Source of the DNA: JANSWY01 sp965267245
Lineage (GTDB): Bacteria > Bacteroidota > Bacteroidia > Cytophagales > Cyclobacteriaceae
Direction of reading: 5' to 3'
NCBI GenBank assembly: GCA_965267245.1
Contig: OZ253939.1
Location: 3,410,001-3,474,000 of the forward strand
DNA: 64,000 bases
Below, in pieces: positions 42,182 through 51,525 of the stretch. The position numbers and the translations under genes are program-made. Below the pieces are notes generated by a model. It was not told the DNA's origin, made no database searches, and saw nothing but the letters and a program-made list of their open reading frames with translations. Each line of letters begins with the position of its first letter. Within the stretch, counting starts at the first letter, position 1.

Positions 42182-42949
42182 ATGAATTTCATCAAAATAT
42201 CTGTCTTGTTAATTGGTGTGATTATCATTTCGTGTGATGCACCATTAAATGAATCAAAGAAGTCCACTAAATCCTCTACGAAAAAGGAGAAAAAAGTAAA
42301 AAATGGAGAAGTTGTATCCCATCACAGCAATGGAAATGTAAGCTCCATTATTAATTACAAGGATGGCAAAAAACATGGTTTGGCGAAGAGTTTCTATCAG
42401 GATGGAAAACCGATGCGGGAAGTCACCTACTCTGAGGGAATTAAGGACGGTGTAGCCCGTACCTATTATGACAATGGAAAGCTGAAATTGGAAACCCAAT
42501 ATGTTAAGAATAAAAAAGAGGGATTAAGAAAAAGGTACTATGATTTTGGCTACATTTCATCTGAGCAAATGTTTAAAAATGATTGCCCTAGTGCTGAACT
42601 GACTGAATACTCTAAAAGGGGAAAGAAAAGAACAAAATACCCTGAATTGAAAATTATCATATCTGATAATGTAGCTGCAAATGGTAACTATAAGGCGGAG
42701 ATATTCTTTGAAAAGAATACTTCCAGATCTAACTATTACATAGGAGAACTTGTAGAAGGCAAATTCCTTGACATCAGTAAATTGGAACGGTTACCTGAAG
42801 CAAATCATAAAGGCATTATTGAAATACAATTAGCTCCAGGTCAGTATATAATGGAGAAAATGAACATTATAGGTGTTCAAAATACTTTAAAAAAGAACCA
42901 GTACATTGTCCAAAAAACGCTTAATCTAGCCATTGAAAGACCATACTAG
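42182..42949 (+). CDS. MORN-repeat (YwqK-like) lipoprotein
   Basis: The 255-aa protein has a lipoprotein signal (LIGVIIISCDAPL, Cys19) and a lysine-rich linker. Four MORN-type beta hairpins span ~45-140 (NGNVSSIINYKDGKKHGLAK, DGKPMREVTYSEGIKDGVAR, NGKLKLETQYVKNKKEGLRK). The C-terminal ~110 residues are beta-rich without a known motif. Such repeats occur in YwqK-type proteins often labelled antitoxin by annotation pipelines. No toxin is adjacent, so that label is not used. It converges with the next gene with a 4-bp overlap. Confidence 0.8.
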   Translation: MNFIKISVLLIGVIIISCDAPLNESKKSTKSSTKKEKKVKNGEVVSHHSNGNVSSIINYKDGKKHGLAKSFYQDGKPMREVTYSEGIKDGVARTYYDNGKLKLETQYVKNKKEGLRKRYYDFGYISSEQMFKNDCPSAELTEYSKRGKKRTKYPELKIIISDNVAANGNYKAEIFFEKNTSRSNYYIGELVEGKFLDISKLERLPEANHKGIIEIQLAPGQYIMEKMNIIGVQNTLKKNQYIVQKTLNLAIERPY

Positions 42950-44490
42950 TTTCTATCGATCATGTGTTTTCGGGTAACAAGCTCTCTATTACCAGGGGCA
43001 TATTTTAATCCTTCATTCAAATAGCGTTTTGCGGAGTTATAATGCCCTTTTTTGAAATAGTAAACAGCTGCTTCTGAATAAGCACGTCCCAGAATGTTCT
43101 CATCGTAAGCTTTTTGACCATTCTCGGCAAGGACTGATTCAAAAATATCCTTGTGCAATATGGCCTTCGTTGATTTACCCTCAATAAAAGAATTCGCCAT
43201 AATCATTAGGTTCAGATTCATCCATGCAGAAATGACATGGTTGTTTTCCTTGAGGTTTTCATACTCATCCAGATAGCTTTTTAATGTCGAATAGGCCTCA
43301 TCAAGATCACTGGATTGCCCATAATGATTCATAAATGCACCAATTAACATTGTTTCACTGTCTACATTATTTGGGTTGCACTCATAAGCTTTTTTAGCAT
43401 ACGGCAATGCCTGTTTATACCTGCCCCTGTTAAATTCCAATCTTCCCATCTCATAATTGTAGAGAAAATTTATATCCAGTAGCAATGTGGAATCCTTCAC
43501 TTGTTCGGTCAATTCATCATAAACTTCCTTATATTTTGAGCGCTGGTTATTTTCTATGAGTAAGCTATACGTCAATCTTCCAAACTCCTCAACAATCTCA
43601 TCATTCGTAACTTCCAGCTGTTTGTATCTTGGAAGTCTATAAAACAAATCAATATCCCGATCATCCATGTAATCAGAATTAGAAAGTAACATCACCATTG
43701 ATAAAAAAAGTGTTTGAGAAATCTGTTCGGAGGGATAAAGAATATAAGCCTTACTCAGGGCCTGATGCCCTTCATGATATTTCCCCTGATCAACCAACCA
43801 TATCCCAGTGTTGTAATATTGAAGCCCTAAAAGTTCCCTCAACCCCAAACCGGATTCATTGAAATAGTACTTGTCAAAAAGCGCATTGATCCCAAGAGCC
43901 ATCTCCTTTGAGTCTATGAGCTTCAATGCATTCAAATTATTTACGAACTGCGATTTATAGGAAGTGCTAAATGAATTAAACCCGCCTATTGGGTCAGTGG
44001 TTTCTATAAGTAATTGGTCAGACTCAGGGTAAGCAACAATATATACATGTGCAGGAGTTTCTTTAATAACAAAAGGAATTCCCAGTTTTTCAAATGCCAT
44101 TGCATAGAGTGCACAGGCAGTCACACAATTATATACCCCAAGCGAAAACACGTCATTGAAATATGCCTGTTCCATGTATTTTTTAAGATACTTCTCATGC
44201 ACATCCTTGTAAATATTTTTCACATACTTGGCCCGCTTTTGCGAGAATTTGATGGTTGATATGGCATCAATAAAGACACTTTTCCTCTCCGGAAGATTTG
44301 AAACGTTGGGATTTCCGTTGATATAAAATGCATCAAAATACATCTCAGAGTTCCCCTTCAGCACAGATAAATAAATTTGTTCTTCATTTTGATTGTCAAA
44401 GATCAACTCACTCGAATAGACTAAAGAATCACTTGCAAATAGTAATCTGGAAAGAAATAGGAAAAAGGATATAAAATAGAATTTCTTCAT
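42946..44490 (-). CDS. Secreted transglutaminase-like protein with TPR repeats
   Basis: The 514-aa protein has a signal peptide (MKKFYFISFFLFLSRLLFAS). A transglutaminase-like fold (~90-175) carries the catalytic triad Cys122 (GVYNCVTACALY), His148 (ETPAHVYIVAY) and Asp166 (LIETTDPIGG). The C-terminal ~300 residues are TPR-like (YQALSKAYILYPSEQ-type and YKQALPYAKKAYECNPNNVD, YFKKGHYNSAKRYLNEGLKY). Such proteins may be peptidases or crosslinking enzymes, and the substrate is unknown. It stands alone before the two-component operon. Confidence 0.8.
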   Translation of the reverse strand: MKKFYFISFFLFLSRLLFASDSLVYSSELIFDNQNEEQIYLSVLKGNSEMYFDAFYINGNPNVSNLPERKSVFIDAISTIKFSQKRAKYVKNIYKDVHEKYLKKYMEQAYFNDVFSLGVYNCVTACALYAMAFEKLGIPFVIKETPAHVYIVAYPESDQLLIETTDPIGGFNSFSTSYKSQFVNNLNALKLIDSKEMALGINALFDKYYFNESGLGLRELLGLQYYNTGIWLVDQGKYHEGHQALSKAYILYPSEQISQTLFLSMVMLLSNSDYMDDRDIDLFYRLPRYKQLEVTNDEIVEEFGRLTYSLLIENNQRSKYKEVYDELTEQVKDSTLLLDINFLYNYEMGRLEFNRGRYKQALPYAKKAYECNPNNVDSETMLIGAFMNHYGQSSDLDEAYSTLKSYLDEYENLKENNHVISAWMNLNLMIMANSFIEGKSTKAILHKDIFESVLAENGQKAYDENILGRAYSEAAVYYFKKGHYNSAKRYLNEGLKYAPGNRELVTRKHMIDRN

Positions 44491-44776
44491 TGCTTAGATT
44501 GATGAGAATGAATTCAAATTTCAAGAATCTATTTTGAATTCAAAAAAGAAATCAAAGAAATCACTTATTGTGCAGGGTAGGTATGTCTGTTAAAAAATCA
44601 AAAAGAAATAGCTGGTTTTCGCCCAAGTTACTCACCAGCTATTCAAAAGCACCTAGAAATTAAATCACCAATTTCTATAAGACTAAGGTGTCTTTCACTA
44701 AATATGACTTGCTGCTAATATTGATTCAAATTCTGAAGAGATTCTGTTTTTTATGGAAAGTGCAATGTATTCTGAC
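44491..44776. other. 286-bp gene-free region with a terminator hairpin
   Basis: No coding frame is supported. The one clear structure is the hairpin at 44607-44643, listed separately, plus AT-rich DNA that should contain the promoter of the TPR/transglutaminase gene (start 44490, minus strand). Confidence 0.5.
44607..44643 (-). terminator. Terminator of the OmpR/histidine-kinase operon
   Basis: A perfect 10-bp stem, AATAGCTGGT (44607-44616) and ACCAGCTATT (44634-44643), has a 17-nt loop. Read on the minus strand it is followed by TTTCTTTTTGATTTTTT, a U-rich tail, 134 nt after the kinase stop (44777). Confidence 0.65.
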
Positions 44777-46042
44777 TTATTGACCAAATGTCAATACAAT
44801 TCTGTGTTTTCTATTGTTATAGATATACTGGATTTTCATATCATATAAGTCTACAATCCTCTTTACAAGGGCAAGGCCCAAACCTGTGGAATCTGTTTTT
44901 ACAGAATCTCTCTTGAACCTACCAAAAAGTTCCCTGGGAGCCTCTTTTAGTTCATTTCCAGTATTTTCAATGGTCAATGTAGCTTCAGTGAGGGTAATCG
45001 TAATCTGTCCGCCTTCAATATTATGTTTGATTGCATTATTGATCAAATTGGCAGTTAGCATATAAGCCAGATCATAATTCAAATTCAGAACCGGTTGAGC
45101 TTTGTAGTTTGTAATCACCTTAAGTTTTTTGAATTCAATAAGATCTTCAAAATGTTCCAGTTTCTTTTGTAAAAATTGCTGCAGATCAATTGGGTCTGAA
45201 CTAAAGTATTGGTTATTCTCGATCTTGGACAATATTGCCAGAGCTTCCTTTAACCTGGATAGTCTTGTGGCTGCTTCATAGATCTTCGCGATCTCATTCA
45301 TTTGTTTTTCGGTGAAATCTTCCTGGAGTAATAATTCAGCTTTGTTCTTTATAATGGCTAATGGTGTCTGAATTTCATGAGAGGTATTCTCTGTATACTC
45401 TTTTAGATTCTGATAATCATCAATGTTCTTTTTGATCATAGCATCCAGCACAGCTTTCAATTCTCGAAATTCCATGATCTTACTTTCAGGAATCTTGATT
45501 TGTTCCGGGTGACTCAAATTAAATTTCTTAATCCGCTCGATCATCTCATAAAATGAGGACCAAATACTTCTGGAGACGTATCTGTTGATCACAATCAATG
45601 AAAAAACCAGTGTAACAAAAAGGCCGATCATGATTTCTGTCAACGCCTCGATAAGGTCTTCATTGGGCAGAAGGGATTTAGTTATAGTGACCCGATAATT
45701 CACACCATGCCATTTATCATAAAAAATCAACTTCCTGAAAGGCAGACTTGCTTTTTCATAATCATCATACATGACCGTGTCCACAAGTTCTACTGGTAGT
45801 GAAATGTCACTGGAAACTTCCTTCAGTTCAATTCTATCTCCTATGTTCAGGTAGAAATTTTCTTTGATGTCATCAAAATTGTGCAATTCATAAACCAGTT
45901 GCTCTCTTTCTGCCATCAGCTTCCTGTTAAACTCACGGTTGATAGCAGATTTCAATATGAAGTAGGCCGATAAACCTCCAATAGCAAAAACAATTGTGAG
46001 CGTAAAAAAGTAATACCGGTTAGCGAGAGACAGTAGTTTCAC
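44777..46042 (-). CDS. Sensor histidine kinase (HisKA type)
   Basis: The 421-aa protein has two transmembrane helices (~9-31 and ~131-153) around a ~100-aa periplasmic sensor, then the dimerisation domain with H-box ENTSHEIQTPLAII (phosphoacceptor His222). The HATPase domain follows (N box NLINNAIKHN, G box STGLGLALVKRI). It overlaps the response-regulator gene by 4 bp and forms one operon with it. The signal is unknown. Confidence 0.93.
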   Translation of the reverse strand: MKLLSLANRYYFFTLTIVFAIGGLSAYFILKSAINREFNRKLMAEREQLVYELHNFDDIKENFYLNIGDRIELKEVSSDISLPVELVDTVMYDDYEKASLPFRKLIFYDKWHGVNYRVTITKSLLPNEDLIEALTEIMIGLFVTLVFSLIVINRYVSRSIWSSFYEMIERIKKFNLSHPEQIKIPESKIMEFRELKAVLDAMIKKNIDDYQNLKEYTENTSHEIQTPLAIIKNKAELLLQEDFTEKQMNEIAKIYEAATRLSRLKEALAILSKIENNQYFSSDPIDLQQFLQKKLEHFEDLIEFKKLKVITNYKAQPVLNLNYDLAYMLTANLINNAIKHNIEGGQITITLTEATLTIENTGNELKEAPRELFGRFKRDSVKTDSTGLGLALVKRIVDLYDMKIQYIYNNRKHRIVLTFGQ

Positions 46043-46716
46043 TCTTCTGCAAATTTGTAACCTATTCCATAAACGGTTTGGATATAGTCATTCCCACCTT
46101 GATCTTCGATTTTCTTTCTCAGGTTTTTGAGATGCGAATAGATGAAATCATAAGAATCAGCCATATCCATATTGTCTCCCCACAAATGCTCTGCAATTGC
46201 TTCTTTTGTAAGTACCCTGTTTTGATTGGAGATGAAATACAGAAGCAGGTCAAATTCTTTTTTTGTAAGGTGCAATGGTTTACCATTTACAGAGGCAAGG
46301 TGATCATAGGGTAAAACCACAATTTCTTTGAAACTTATTTCATTTTGGGCATCAAAGTTTCTTCGTCGAATTATTGCTTTGATTCTGGCATTTAACTCTG
46401 AGAGATCAAATGGTTTGGTGAGGTAATCATCAGCACCGATATCAAGACCGTGAATCCTGTCATCCAGAGAATTCCTGGCAGAAACTATTATTATTCCGGA
46501 TTTCGACTTCATCTTTTTTAAACCTTCTATCACTTGCATACCACTTCCATCGGGAAGCGTAATGTCTACTATGATACAATCATAACTGTACAACCAAACT
46601 TTCTCTTTTGCTTTGGCTACATTCTCTGCCCATTCACAATGGTATCCTTCTTTGCTTAAATATTCGATGATTGTATCCGCTAGTGAGTGTTCGTCTTCTA
46701 TCAGGAGTATATTCAC
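46039..46716 (-). CDS. OmpR-family response regulator
   Basis: The 225-aa protein has a receiver domain (LLIEDEHSLADTI, phosphoacceptor Asp51 in CIIVDITLPDGSGM, Lys in DDYLTKPFDLSEL) and an OmpR/PhoB winged helix (~130-225: HLTKKEFDLLLYFISNQNRV, LRKKIEDQGG, YIQTVYGIGYKFAEE). It is the first gene of the pair with the histidine kinase. A terminator hairpin of the upstream gene lies 28 bp before its start. Confidence 0.95.
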   Translation of the reverse strand: MNILLIEDEHSLADTIIEYLSKEGYHCEWAENVAKAKEKVWLYSYDCIIVDITLPDGSGMQVIEGLKKMKSKSGIIIVSARNSLDDRIHGLDIGADDYLTKPFDLSELNARIKAIIRRRNFDAQNEISFKEIVVLPYDHLASVNGKPLHLTKKEFDLLLYFISNQNRVLTKEAIAEHLWGDNMDMADSYDFIYSHLKNLRKKIEDQGGNDYIQTVYGIGYKFAEE

Positions 46717-46743
46717 AGTATAAAGATTTGTACAGATATAAAA

Positions 46744-46776
46744 ATACCTGCTTCCAAAAACAATGAAAGCAGGTAT
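46744..46776 (-). terminator. Terminator before the OmpR-family gene
   Basis: A perfect 10-bp stem, ATACCTGCTT (46744-46753) and AAGCAGGTAT (46767-46776), has a 13-nt loop. On the minus strand it is followed by TTTTAT. It lies 18 nt after the stop of the membrane zinc-ribbon gene (46794). Confidence 0.8.
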
Positions 46777-46793
46777 AAATTTAAGTACAATCT

Positions 46794-47516
46794 TTACACC
46801 AACACATTATATTCCTTTTCCTCATCCAGAGAGGCAATTGGGATATCCCGATTCTCCTCATGTCCACAATTTGAACACTTAAAATGCTTGGAGACAAGTC
46901 CTCTTTCACTAACACCAGGAGATTTGACAACATCTTCTTTATAATCCTTCATTGTTCTAAAGTTACAATCCGGACATATTTGAGCATGAAGATGACCATC
47001 ATACTCTTCAATTAGCTTATACCCTGTTTCCTCATCTAACCAAACATCATATTCATGTGTAAAGGCGTCCTCATTATCAATCATTTCCTGAGTGAGGTGT
47101 GCATCCTCTTCCAGTTCTGTTAATAAGCGCATAGGTTTTCCGGTTTTTGGAGATTTTCTAGGTGTAAACCGGATTCTGGTTAGCTTTTTCTCCATGATAA
47201 ATGGATAATAAATCTCAAAATACTGTGTAAAACTGTATCCAATCATAACAGTAATTCCCACAGCCACAAATGCAATGAATGCAAATTCAAACCCCTGAAT
47301 CATGCCTAATGCCACCGATGCGTAATCAAAAAAGAAAAAACCGGCTGCTAATGCCACAAATTTGGTTGCTAGTTTGAGCAATCGAACTTCGGACTTATTG
47401 GCATATTCATATTTCTTTACCGGATTTTGAAAAGATGTCAACCTGTAGAAATGCCAAACCAATATCAGCCCGGCAATACTTAAATTGATAAACCCCAAAT
47501 AATCCAGCAAAACCAC
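46794..47516 (-). CDS. Membrane protein with C-terminal zinc ribbon
   Basis: The 240-aa protein has three predicted transmembrane helices (~5-25, ~50-70, ~75-98), a charged region, and a four-cysteine zinc ribbon in the C-terminal ~60 residues: CPDCNFRT and CSNCGHEE, 31-37 residues apart. The combination is unusual, but I do not recognise a named family. It is monocistronic and followed by its own terminator. A separate short gene with a different fold is divergent upstream. Confidence 0.7.
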   Translation of the reverse strand: MVLLDYLGFINLSIAGLILVWHFYRLTSFQNPVKKYEYANKSEVRLLKLATKFVALAAGFFFFDYASVALGMIQGFEFAFIAFVAVGITVMIGYSFTQYFEIYYPFIMEKKLTRIRFTPRKSPKTGKPMRLLTELEEDAHLTQEMIDNEDAFTHEYDVWLDEETGYKLIEEYDGHLHAQICPDCNFRTMKDYKEDVVKSPGVSERGLVSKHFKCSNCGHEENRDIPIASLDEEKEYNVLV

Positions 47517-47692
47517 CCAAAATTCTGATAATTCTTTCGTGCTTTTCTATTTTTTGTGATTTTGTATTACATACAATTAACACATTCATTCTGAAGAAAT
47601 TCTGGATATTTTCTGCCTCAAAACACCTTAAAACTGCTTCTCCAGTTTTTCTACAGAATTCAATTATACTTTTCACGCTTTATTTTGAAAGG

Positions 47693-48010
47693 ATGAGAGA
47701 AGTTTCCTATTACTCAATTAACAGACGCCTAATTACCAATTTCGTAGAAGACTATCCCGCCGCAAAGAAGATTTGCTGGTACAGATGTGCTGGTAACTAC
47801 CTCGCTATTTTCCTGGTCAACGGGAAGTACCGTGCCGCAAGGTATGACAACAGTTACCGACTAGCTGAAGATTTCATTATGCTGAACAGATTGATACCTG
47901 AGCATCTCATTAAAGATGATTCTTTCATTGTTTCGATCAACAGGGCTTATAATTCTTTAGTATCTCGTACAAAAGACTATTGGATTAGTTTTCTTCAGAA
48001 AGTAGCTTAA
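47693..48010 (+). CDS. Small stand-alone LytTR-like protein
   Basis: The 105-aa protein matches the LytTR DNA-binding domain pattern without a receiver: CWYRCAGNYLAIFLVNGKYR (strand-turn-strand), RYDNSYRLAEDFIMLNRLIP, and the hallmark DSFIVSINRAYNSLVSR, where IHRSFIVNLN is usual. The first residues (MREVSYYSINRRLITNFVED) form an extra basic segment. It may be a single-domain transcription factor or a decayed response regulator. It converges with the carbonic anhydrase gene by 4 bp. Confidence 0.6.
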   Translation: MREVSYYSINRRLITNFVEDYPAAKKICWYRCAGNYLAIFLVNGKYRAARYDNSYRLAEDFIMLNRLIPEHLIKDDSFIVSINRAYNSLVSRTKDYWISFLQKVA

Positions 48011-48762
48011 AACCCTGTCCCGGTCGACAGGTAAACATGCCGATCCCCGGTTTTCTGGATGAGTCGGTTATCATCTTTGATGATTTCATGGATCATTTCC
48101 AGTTGCCATTCAGCTGCCTGAATAGTCTCTTCCAGTAATATCCATTTCACACCCTCTGAACAAGGTGGTGTAGTAAGGGATCCTTCATAGTGAATAAAAT
48201 TTTCGGTGGAAGGAAGGATCAAATTCAAATCCATTCTCGAATGCTCTACTATCTCACTGTCTACTTCTCTGGGAATAAAATGCTCAAGGATGGCCAGCGA
48301 GGGATTAATGATATTGGATTCCTCGACAAATATTGCCACTACCAAAAATTCACCATTCTCATTGGAATGAACAAAGTGAATCTCCATTGGATAATTCCGA
48401 TGATCGATCTTGTGCTCGCTAGGGGTGTGAAAATGGAATTGCTGCAGCCAGTAAGTCTCTTCGTCCACTGCAAGCAGGTTTTCATCATGTATTATTTCTT
48501 TTAGTGTGTGACCATTATTGAAACAGTCAATCTCTGCCAGGCCATACTCAAACCGCAGATTTACTGATAAATACTCCAGAGATTCATGCATCACATCAAT
48601 GGGTGACTGTGCTTTGCCACATCCACATTCGCTGAACTCTTCAGATATCTCAGACCAATGTGAAGGACCTGTCTCTCCCTCATATGACCATTCAATATGC
48701 ATGTCTTGTGCCAGTGTCCAAATCGGCAACACTACAGAGATGAAAAAAATAGTGGATTTCAT
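48007..48762 (-). CDS. Alpha-class carbonic anhydrase, secreted
   Basis: The 251-aa enzyme interconverts CO2 and bicarbonate outside the cytoplasm. It has a signal peptide (ending LPIWTLAQ), the alpha-CA opening WSYEGETGPSHW and QSPIDV, the zinc ligands His110 and His112 (QFHFHTPSEH) and His129 (MEIHFVH), and the substrate loop GSLTTPPCSEGVKW with its Thr-Thr-Pro. Cysteines 46/48 and the one in TPPCSEG can form the usual disulfide. Length and motifs are normal. Confidence 0.94.
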   Translation of the reverse strand: MKSTIFFISVVLPIWTLAQDMHIEWSYEGETGPSHWSEISEEFSECGCGKAQSPIDVMHESLEYLSVNLRFEYGLAEIDCFNNGHTLKEIIHDENLLAVDEETYWLQQFHFHTPSEHKIDHRNYPMEIHFVHSNENGEFLVVAIFVEESNIINPSLAILEHFIPREVDSEIVEHSRMDLNLILPSTENFIHYEGSLTTPPCSEGVKWILLEETIQAAEWQLEMIHEIIKDDNRLIQKTGDRHVYLSTGTGF

Positions 48763-48929
48763 AAGCCAATAATTCTAATTGATATCAACATGGGCTATGT
48801 GTCTATCTGAATGGCTGGCCTAAGTTAGTCATCACCGCAAGTGACACCACATGATAAATATCAGATTCCTGAGTGATATTAAAACTTATATGGTTTTTGT
48901 GATTAGAAATTTCTCACGAGATTTATAGC

Positions 48930-49898
48930 ATGAACCGGATTGACCGATTGAATGCTATTCTCGTCCATTTACAATCAAAAAGAAGAGTAAGAATGGATGA
49001 GCTTGAAGACCGTTTTGAGTTGACCAGAAGGACACTCTTCCGTGATATAAAAGCGCTACTGGAATCTGGTGTTCCGATCGGTGGAAATGCAGGTGAAGGT
49101 TACTTTATTGTAGAAGGATACCACCTACCCCCGGTCGTTTTTAATAAGGAGGAAGCTGCTGCAATTCTGATGGGTGCTAAACTAATTCAGTATCAATCGG
49201 ACAATAAAACGAATCAAATCTTTCAGGAAGCCCTTGTGAAAGTTAAAGCAGTACTTCGGTATTCTGATAAGGAATTTCTGGAAACACTGGAGGATAGCAT
49301 TAGCATCATACCACCTCCTTCGGTCAAAAATGCCCCGGAATTTCCAGATGCCCACCTGAATGAAATCCAGTATGCCATTGCTTCAAAAAGAGTTCTGAAC
49401 ATAGATTATTATTCAGCCTATCAGGAATCCACCACAAAAAGGTTGGTAGAGCCTCTGGGGCTGGTTTTCTATGCGAACAAATGGCACCTGATTGCCTATT
49501 GTCGTTTAAGAGAGGATCTTCGGGATTTTAGAGCTGACAGGATTACAAAAATTAGCCTGGAACAGGACGAGTTTGACCCAGAAAGACATCCCAATTATAT
49601 GGATTTTCTGCACCGTACATTTACAGGTACTGAATTGATGGAAGCCAATATCAGGTTTTCAAAATACATTACCCGTTTTTTGGGTGAGCAAAAGTATTTC
49701 CATGGGTTCGTTGAAGAAAAGAAGGTTGGTGATAAGGTAGAAATGAAATTCTTTACCCCAAGCTATGACTACCTGGGAAGGTGGCTGATGTCATATGGTA
49801 ATAATGTTGAAATTATTGGACCTGATGCATTCAAAGAAAAGTTTCACCAGCTTCTCATAGAATTAATGGAACATCATGGTATAGATGAAAAAGTCTAG
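48930..49898 (+). CDS. HTH/WYL-domain transcriptional regulator
   Basis: The 322-aa protein has an N-terminal winged helix (MDELEDRFELTRRTLFRDIK, ~18-37, with the GVPIGGNAGEGYFIVEGY wing). A helical middle and a WYL ligand-binding domain follow (~135-220: AIASKRVLNIDYYSAYQEST, LVEPLGLVFYANKWHLIAYC, DFRADRI), then a WCX-like C-terminus (FTPSYDYLGRWLMSYG). WYL regulators sense nucleic-acid or nucleotide ligands and control stress, metabolism or defence genes. No defence gene is adjacent. Convergent neighbour: the cysteine-dioxygenase-like gene. Confidence 0.93.
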   Translation: MNRIDRLNAILVHLQSKRRVRMDELEDRFELTRRTLFRDIKALLESGVPIGGNAGEGYFIVEGYHLPPVVFNKEEAAAILMGAKLIQYQSDNKTNQIFQEALVKVKAVLRYSDKEFLETLEDSISIIPPPSVKNAPEFPDAHLNEIQYAIASKRVLNIDYYSAYQESTTKRLVEPLGLVFYANKWHLIAYCRLREDLRDFRADRITKISLEQDEFDPERHPNYMDFLHRTFTGTELMEANIRFSKYITRFLGEQKYFHGFVEEKKVGDKVEMKFFTPSYDYLGRWLMSYGNNVEIIGPDAFKEKFHQLLIELMEHHGIDEKV

Positions 49899-49903
49899 AG
49901 GGT

Positions 49904-50398
49904 TCATTGTTTAAGGTAAGCATGGATTGAAATTGCTGAGCTACCAGAGGTGTTACCCACTCTGTGCAGGGCAATTGTATCATCGATGTAAGCAACATTC
50001 CCTACTCCCAATGCTTTGGATCCTGTTATGAAACAACTTTGAGGATCATATCTGGTCTCATTTACTTCTCCATGTAAGACTTTCAGCAGGCATCCACCAA
50101 CCGGGTGACCGTGAATCGAACTAAATTTCCCAGGTGACCAATGAATCAGTGAAATTTTCATGAACTCATCATCCAATAAAACTGTATTGGTTTCAGTATT
50201 TAAAATTATACCCTGAACTGCTTCTTTAGTTAATTCGAAATGCTGCAGAAATGACAAAAGTTGAAGTACCCTGGGGACCCTATGTTGAGGAAGGTTATTT
50301 AAAGTTAAACCTATACAACCATTTGATTGAGAACTGGTCCATGGCAAAGGTTTTTTATTGAAATCATCAATTAAGTTGTAATCTGCTATTGTATTCAT
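49904..50398 (-). CDS. Cysteine dioxygenase-like cupin protein
   Basis: The 164-aa cupin matches the cysteine dioxygenase type I family, which oxidises L-cysteine to the sulfinate with Fe(II). Iron ligands His96 and His98 (SSIHGHPVGG) and His145 (IALHRVGN) are present, and so is Cys103, the counterpart of the crosslinked cysteine (GGCLLKVLHGEVNET). It is shorter than mammalian CDO and close to bacterial forms. The substrate could be another thiol (3-mercaptopropionate). It is monocistronic. Confidence 0.85.
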   Translation of the reverse strand: MNTIADYNLIDDFNKKPLPWTSSQSNGCIGLTLNNLPQHRVPRVLQLLSFLQHFELTKEAVQGIILNTETNTVLLDDEFMKISLIHWSPGKFSSIHGHPVGGCLLKVLHGEVNETRYDPQSCFITGSKALGVGNVAYIDDTIALHRVGNTSGSSAISIHAYLKQ

Positions 50399-50495
50399 CT
50401 TCTTTCCTGATTTGTTTGATACAAAGGAAAAAAGAGGAGCTAAAAGCAGCTTTGCTTAGAAGTTCTAATGCTTGACCAAAAAGTTCAATCGAAAA

Positions 50496-51362
50496 TTAAT
50501 TGGGGCTTATTAACGATTTTTTATACTCAGAAGGGCTGGAGCCAAGCTCCTTCTTAAAGGCACGACTGAAATGAGAGAGGTCCTCAAAACCAGATTCATA
50601 AGCAATTTGAGATACATTGAGCGAACTACTGGAAAGTAAATTTGCTGCATGCTGAATTTTTCTTTTCATCAACCACCTACCAGGGGTTTCATTGAAAATT
50701 TGCTGAAATTCTCTTTTGAAGGTCGATAAACTACAATGGCATAGCTCCGCAAAATTTTCCAGGTTCAGGTTATAGCAATAATTCTTTTCCATTACCTGTC
50801 TGATGGAAGGCTTCCCCTGATGGGACATTCTGTCAAAATAGGTGGCCAGGCATGCATCACTACTCATTAGGTTTACAAGTAGTTCTTTGAGTTTAATGAC
50901 CATAATATGATCCGGAGGACGATTTTCACCTCGGAAATACATCAGCATGGACTGAAAATAGCCCTCCAAATACTCAGATGAGTCCACCTTATTTCCGGTA
51001 AATTCAGTTTCAGTCTCATTACATGGCAGTGCCATTTTGGATTTTGTTTCTGTGAAAGTCTCCTTGATCAGGTCATCTGAGAGGAAAAAACCCAACATAC
51101 AATATTCATCGTCAAAATATTGGTGAATCAGTTCTGCTCCCTTTTTTAAGTAAAGAGTTTGCCCTGGCTCTAATGTCCATTTCCCATCAGCGGTTTTGTA
51201 TGTTTTCTTACCACTAAGTACATGCACTACATAATCAGAACATGAGAATATTCCGACATCTTCAGCTTCAATGGGACAGGTGTATTCCAGGCAAACTGTG
51301 TCCTCATATTGAAATCTATTGAAACTAAGATTGGTTTTTACTATTTCATAAAAATTGAGCAT
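50496..51362 (-). CDS. AraC-family transcriptional regulator
   Basis: The 288-aa protein has a cupin-like sensor domain (~20-100) and a C-terminal double helix-turn-helix (~185-285): NLENFAELCHCSLSTFKREF and NVSQIAYESGFEDLSHFSRA with FKKELGSSPSEYKKSL. It is divergent from a gene for a GyrI-like domain protein with ~160 bp between. The GyrI-like protein may act as a partner or sensor for the same ligand. Confidence 0.93.
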   Translation of the reverse strand: MLNFYEIVKTNLSFNRFQYEDTVCLEYTCPIEAEDVGIFSCSDYVVHVLSGKKTYKTADGKWTLEPGQTLYLKKGAELIHQYFDDEYCMLGFFLSDDLIKETFTETKSKMALPCNETETEFTGNKVDSSEYLEGYFQSMLMYFRGENRPPDHIMVIKLKELLVNLMSSDACLATYFDRMSHQGKPSIRQVMEKNYCYNLNLENFAELCHCSLSTFKREFQQIFNETPGRWLMKRKIQHAANLLSSSSLNVSQIAYESGFEDLSHFSRAFKKELGSSPSEYKKSLISPN

Positions 51363-51525
51363 GACTGAGAATTTCTATCTAATCTAAGAAAATTATCAGA
51401 GTATGAAAACCCAGCAGACTCACTAAAAAATATTTTTCCCCTGGTCATTTGGAGTGACATAAGGCTGTCACTCTGTGGTGTTTTCTTTGAAATATCAATG
51501 GAAATCAAACTCAAATTTTAAGATC

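Noticed and set aside
42182..42949. YwqK-type antitoxin of a toxin-antitoxin pair.
   Set aside because: The protein is a lipoprotein with MORN repeats, and no toxin gene is adjacent; the antitoxin label is a family-name habit.
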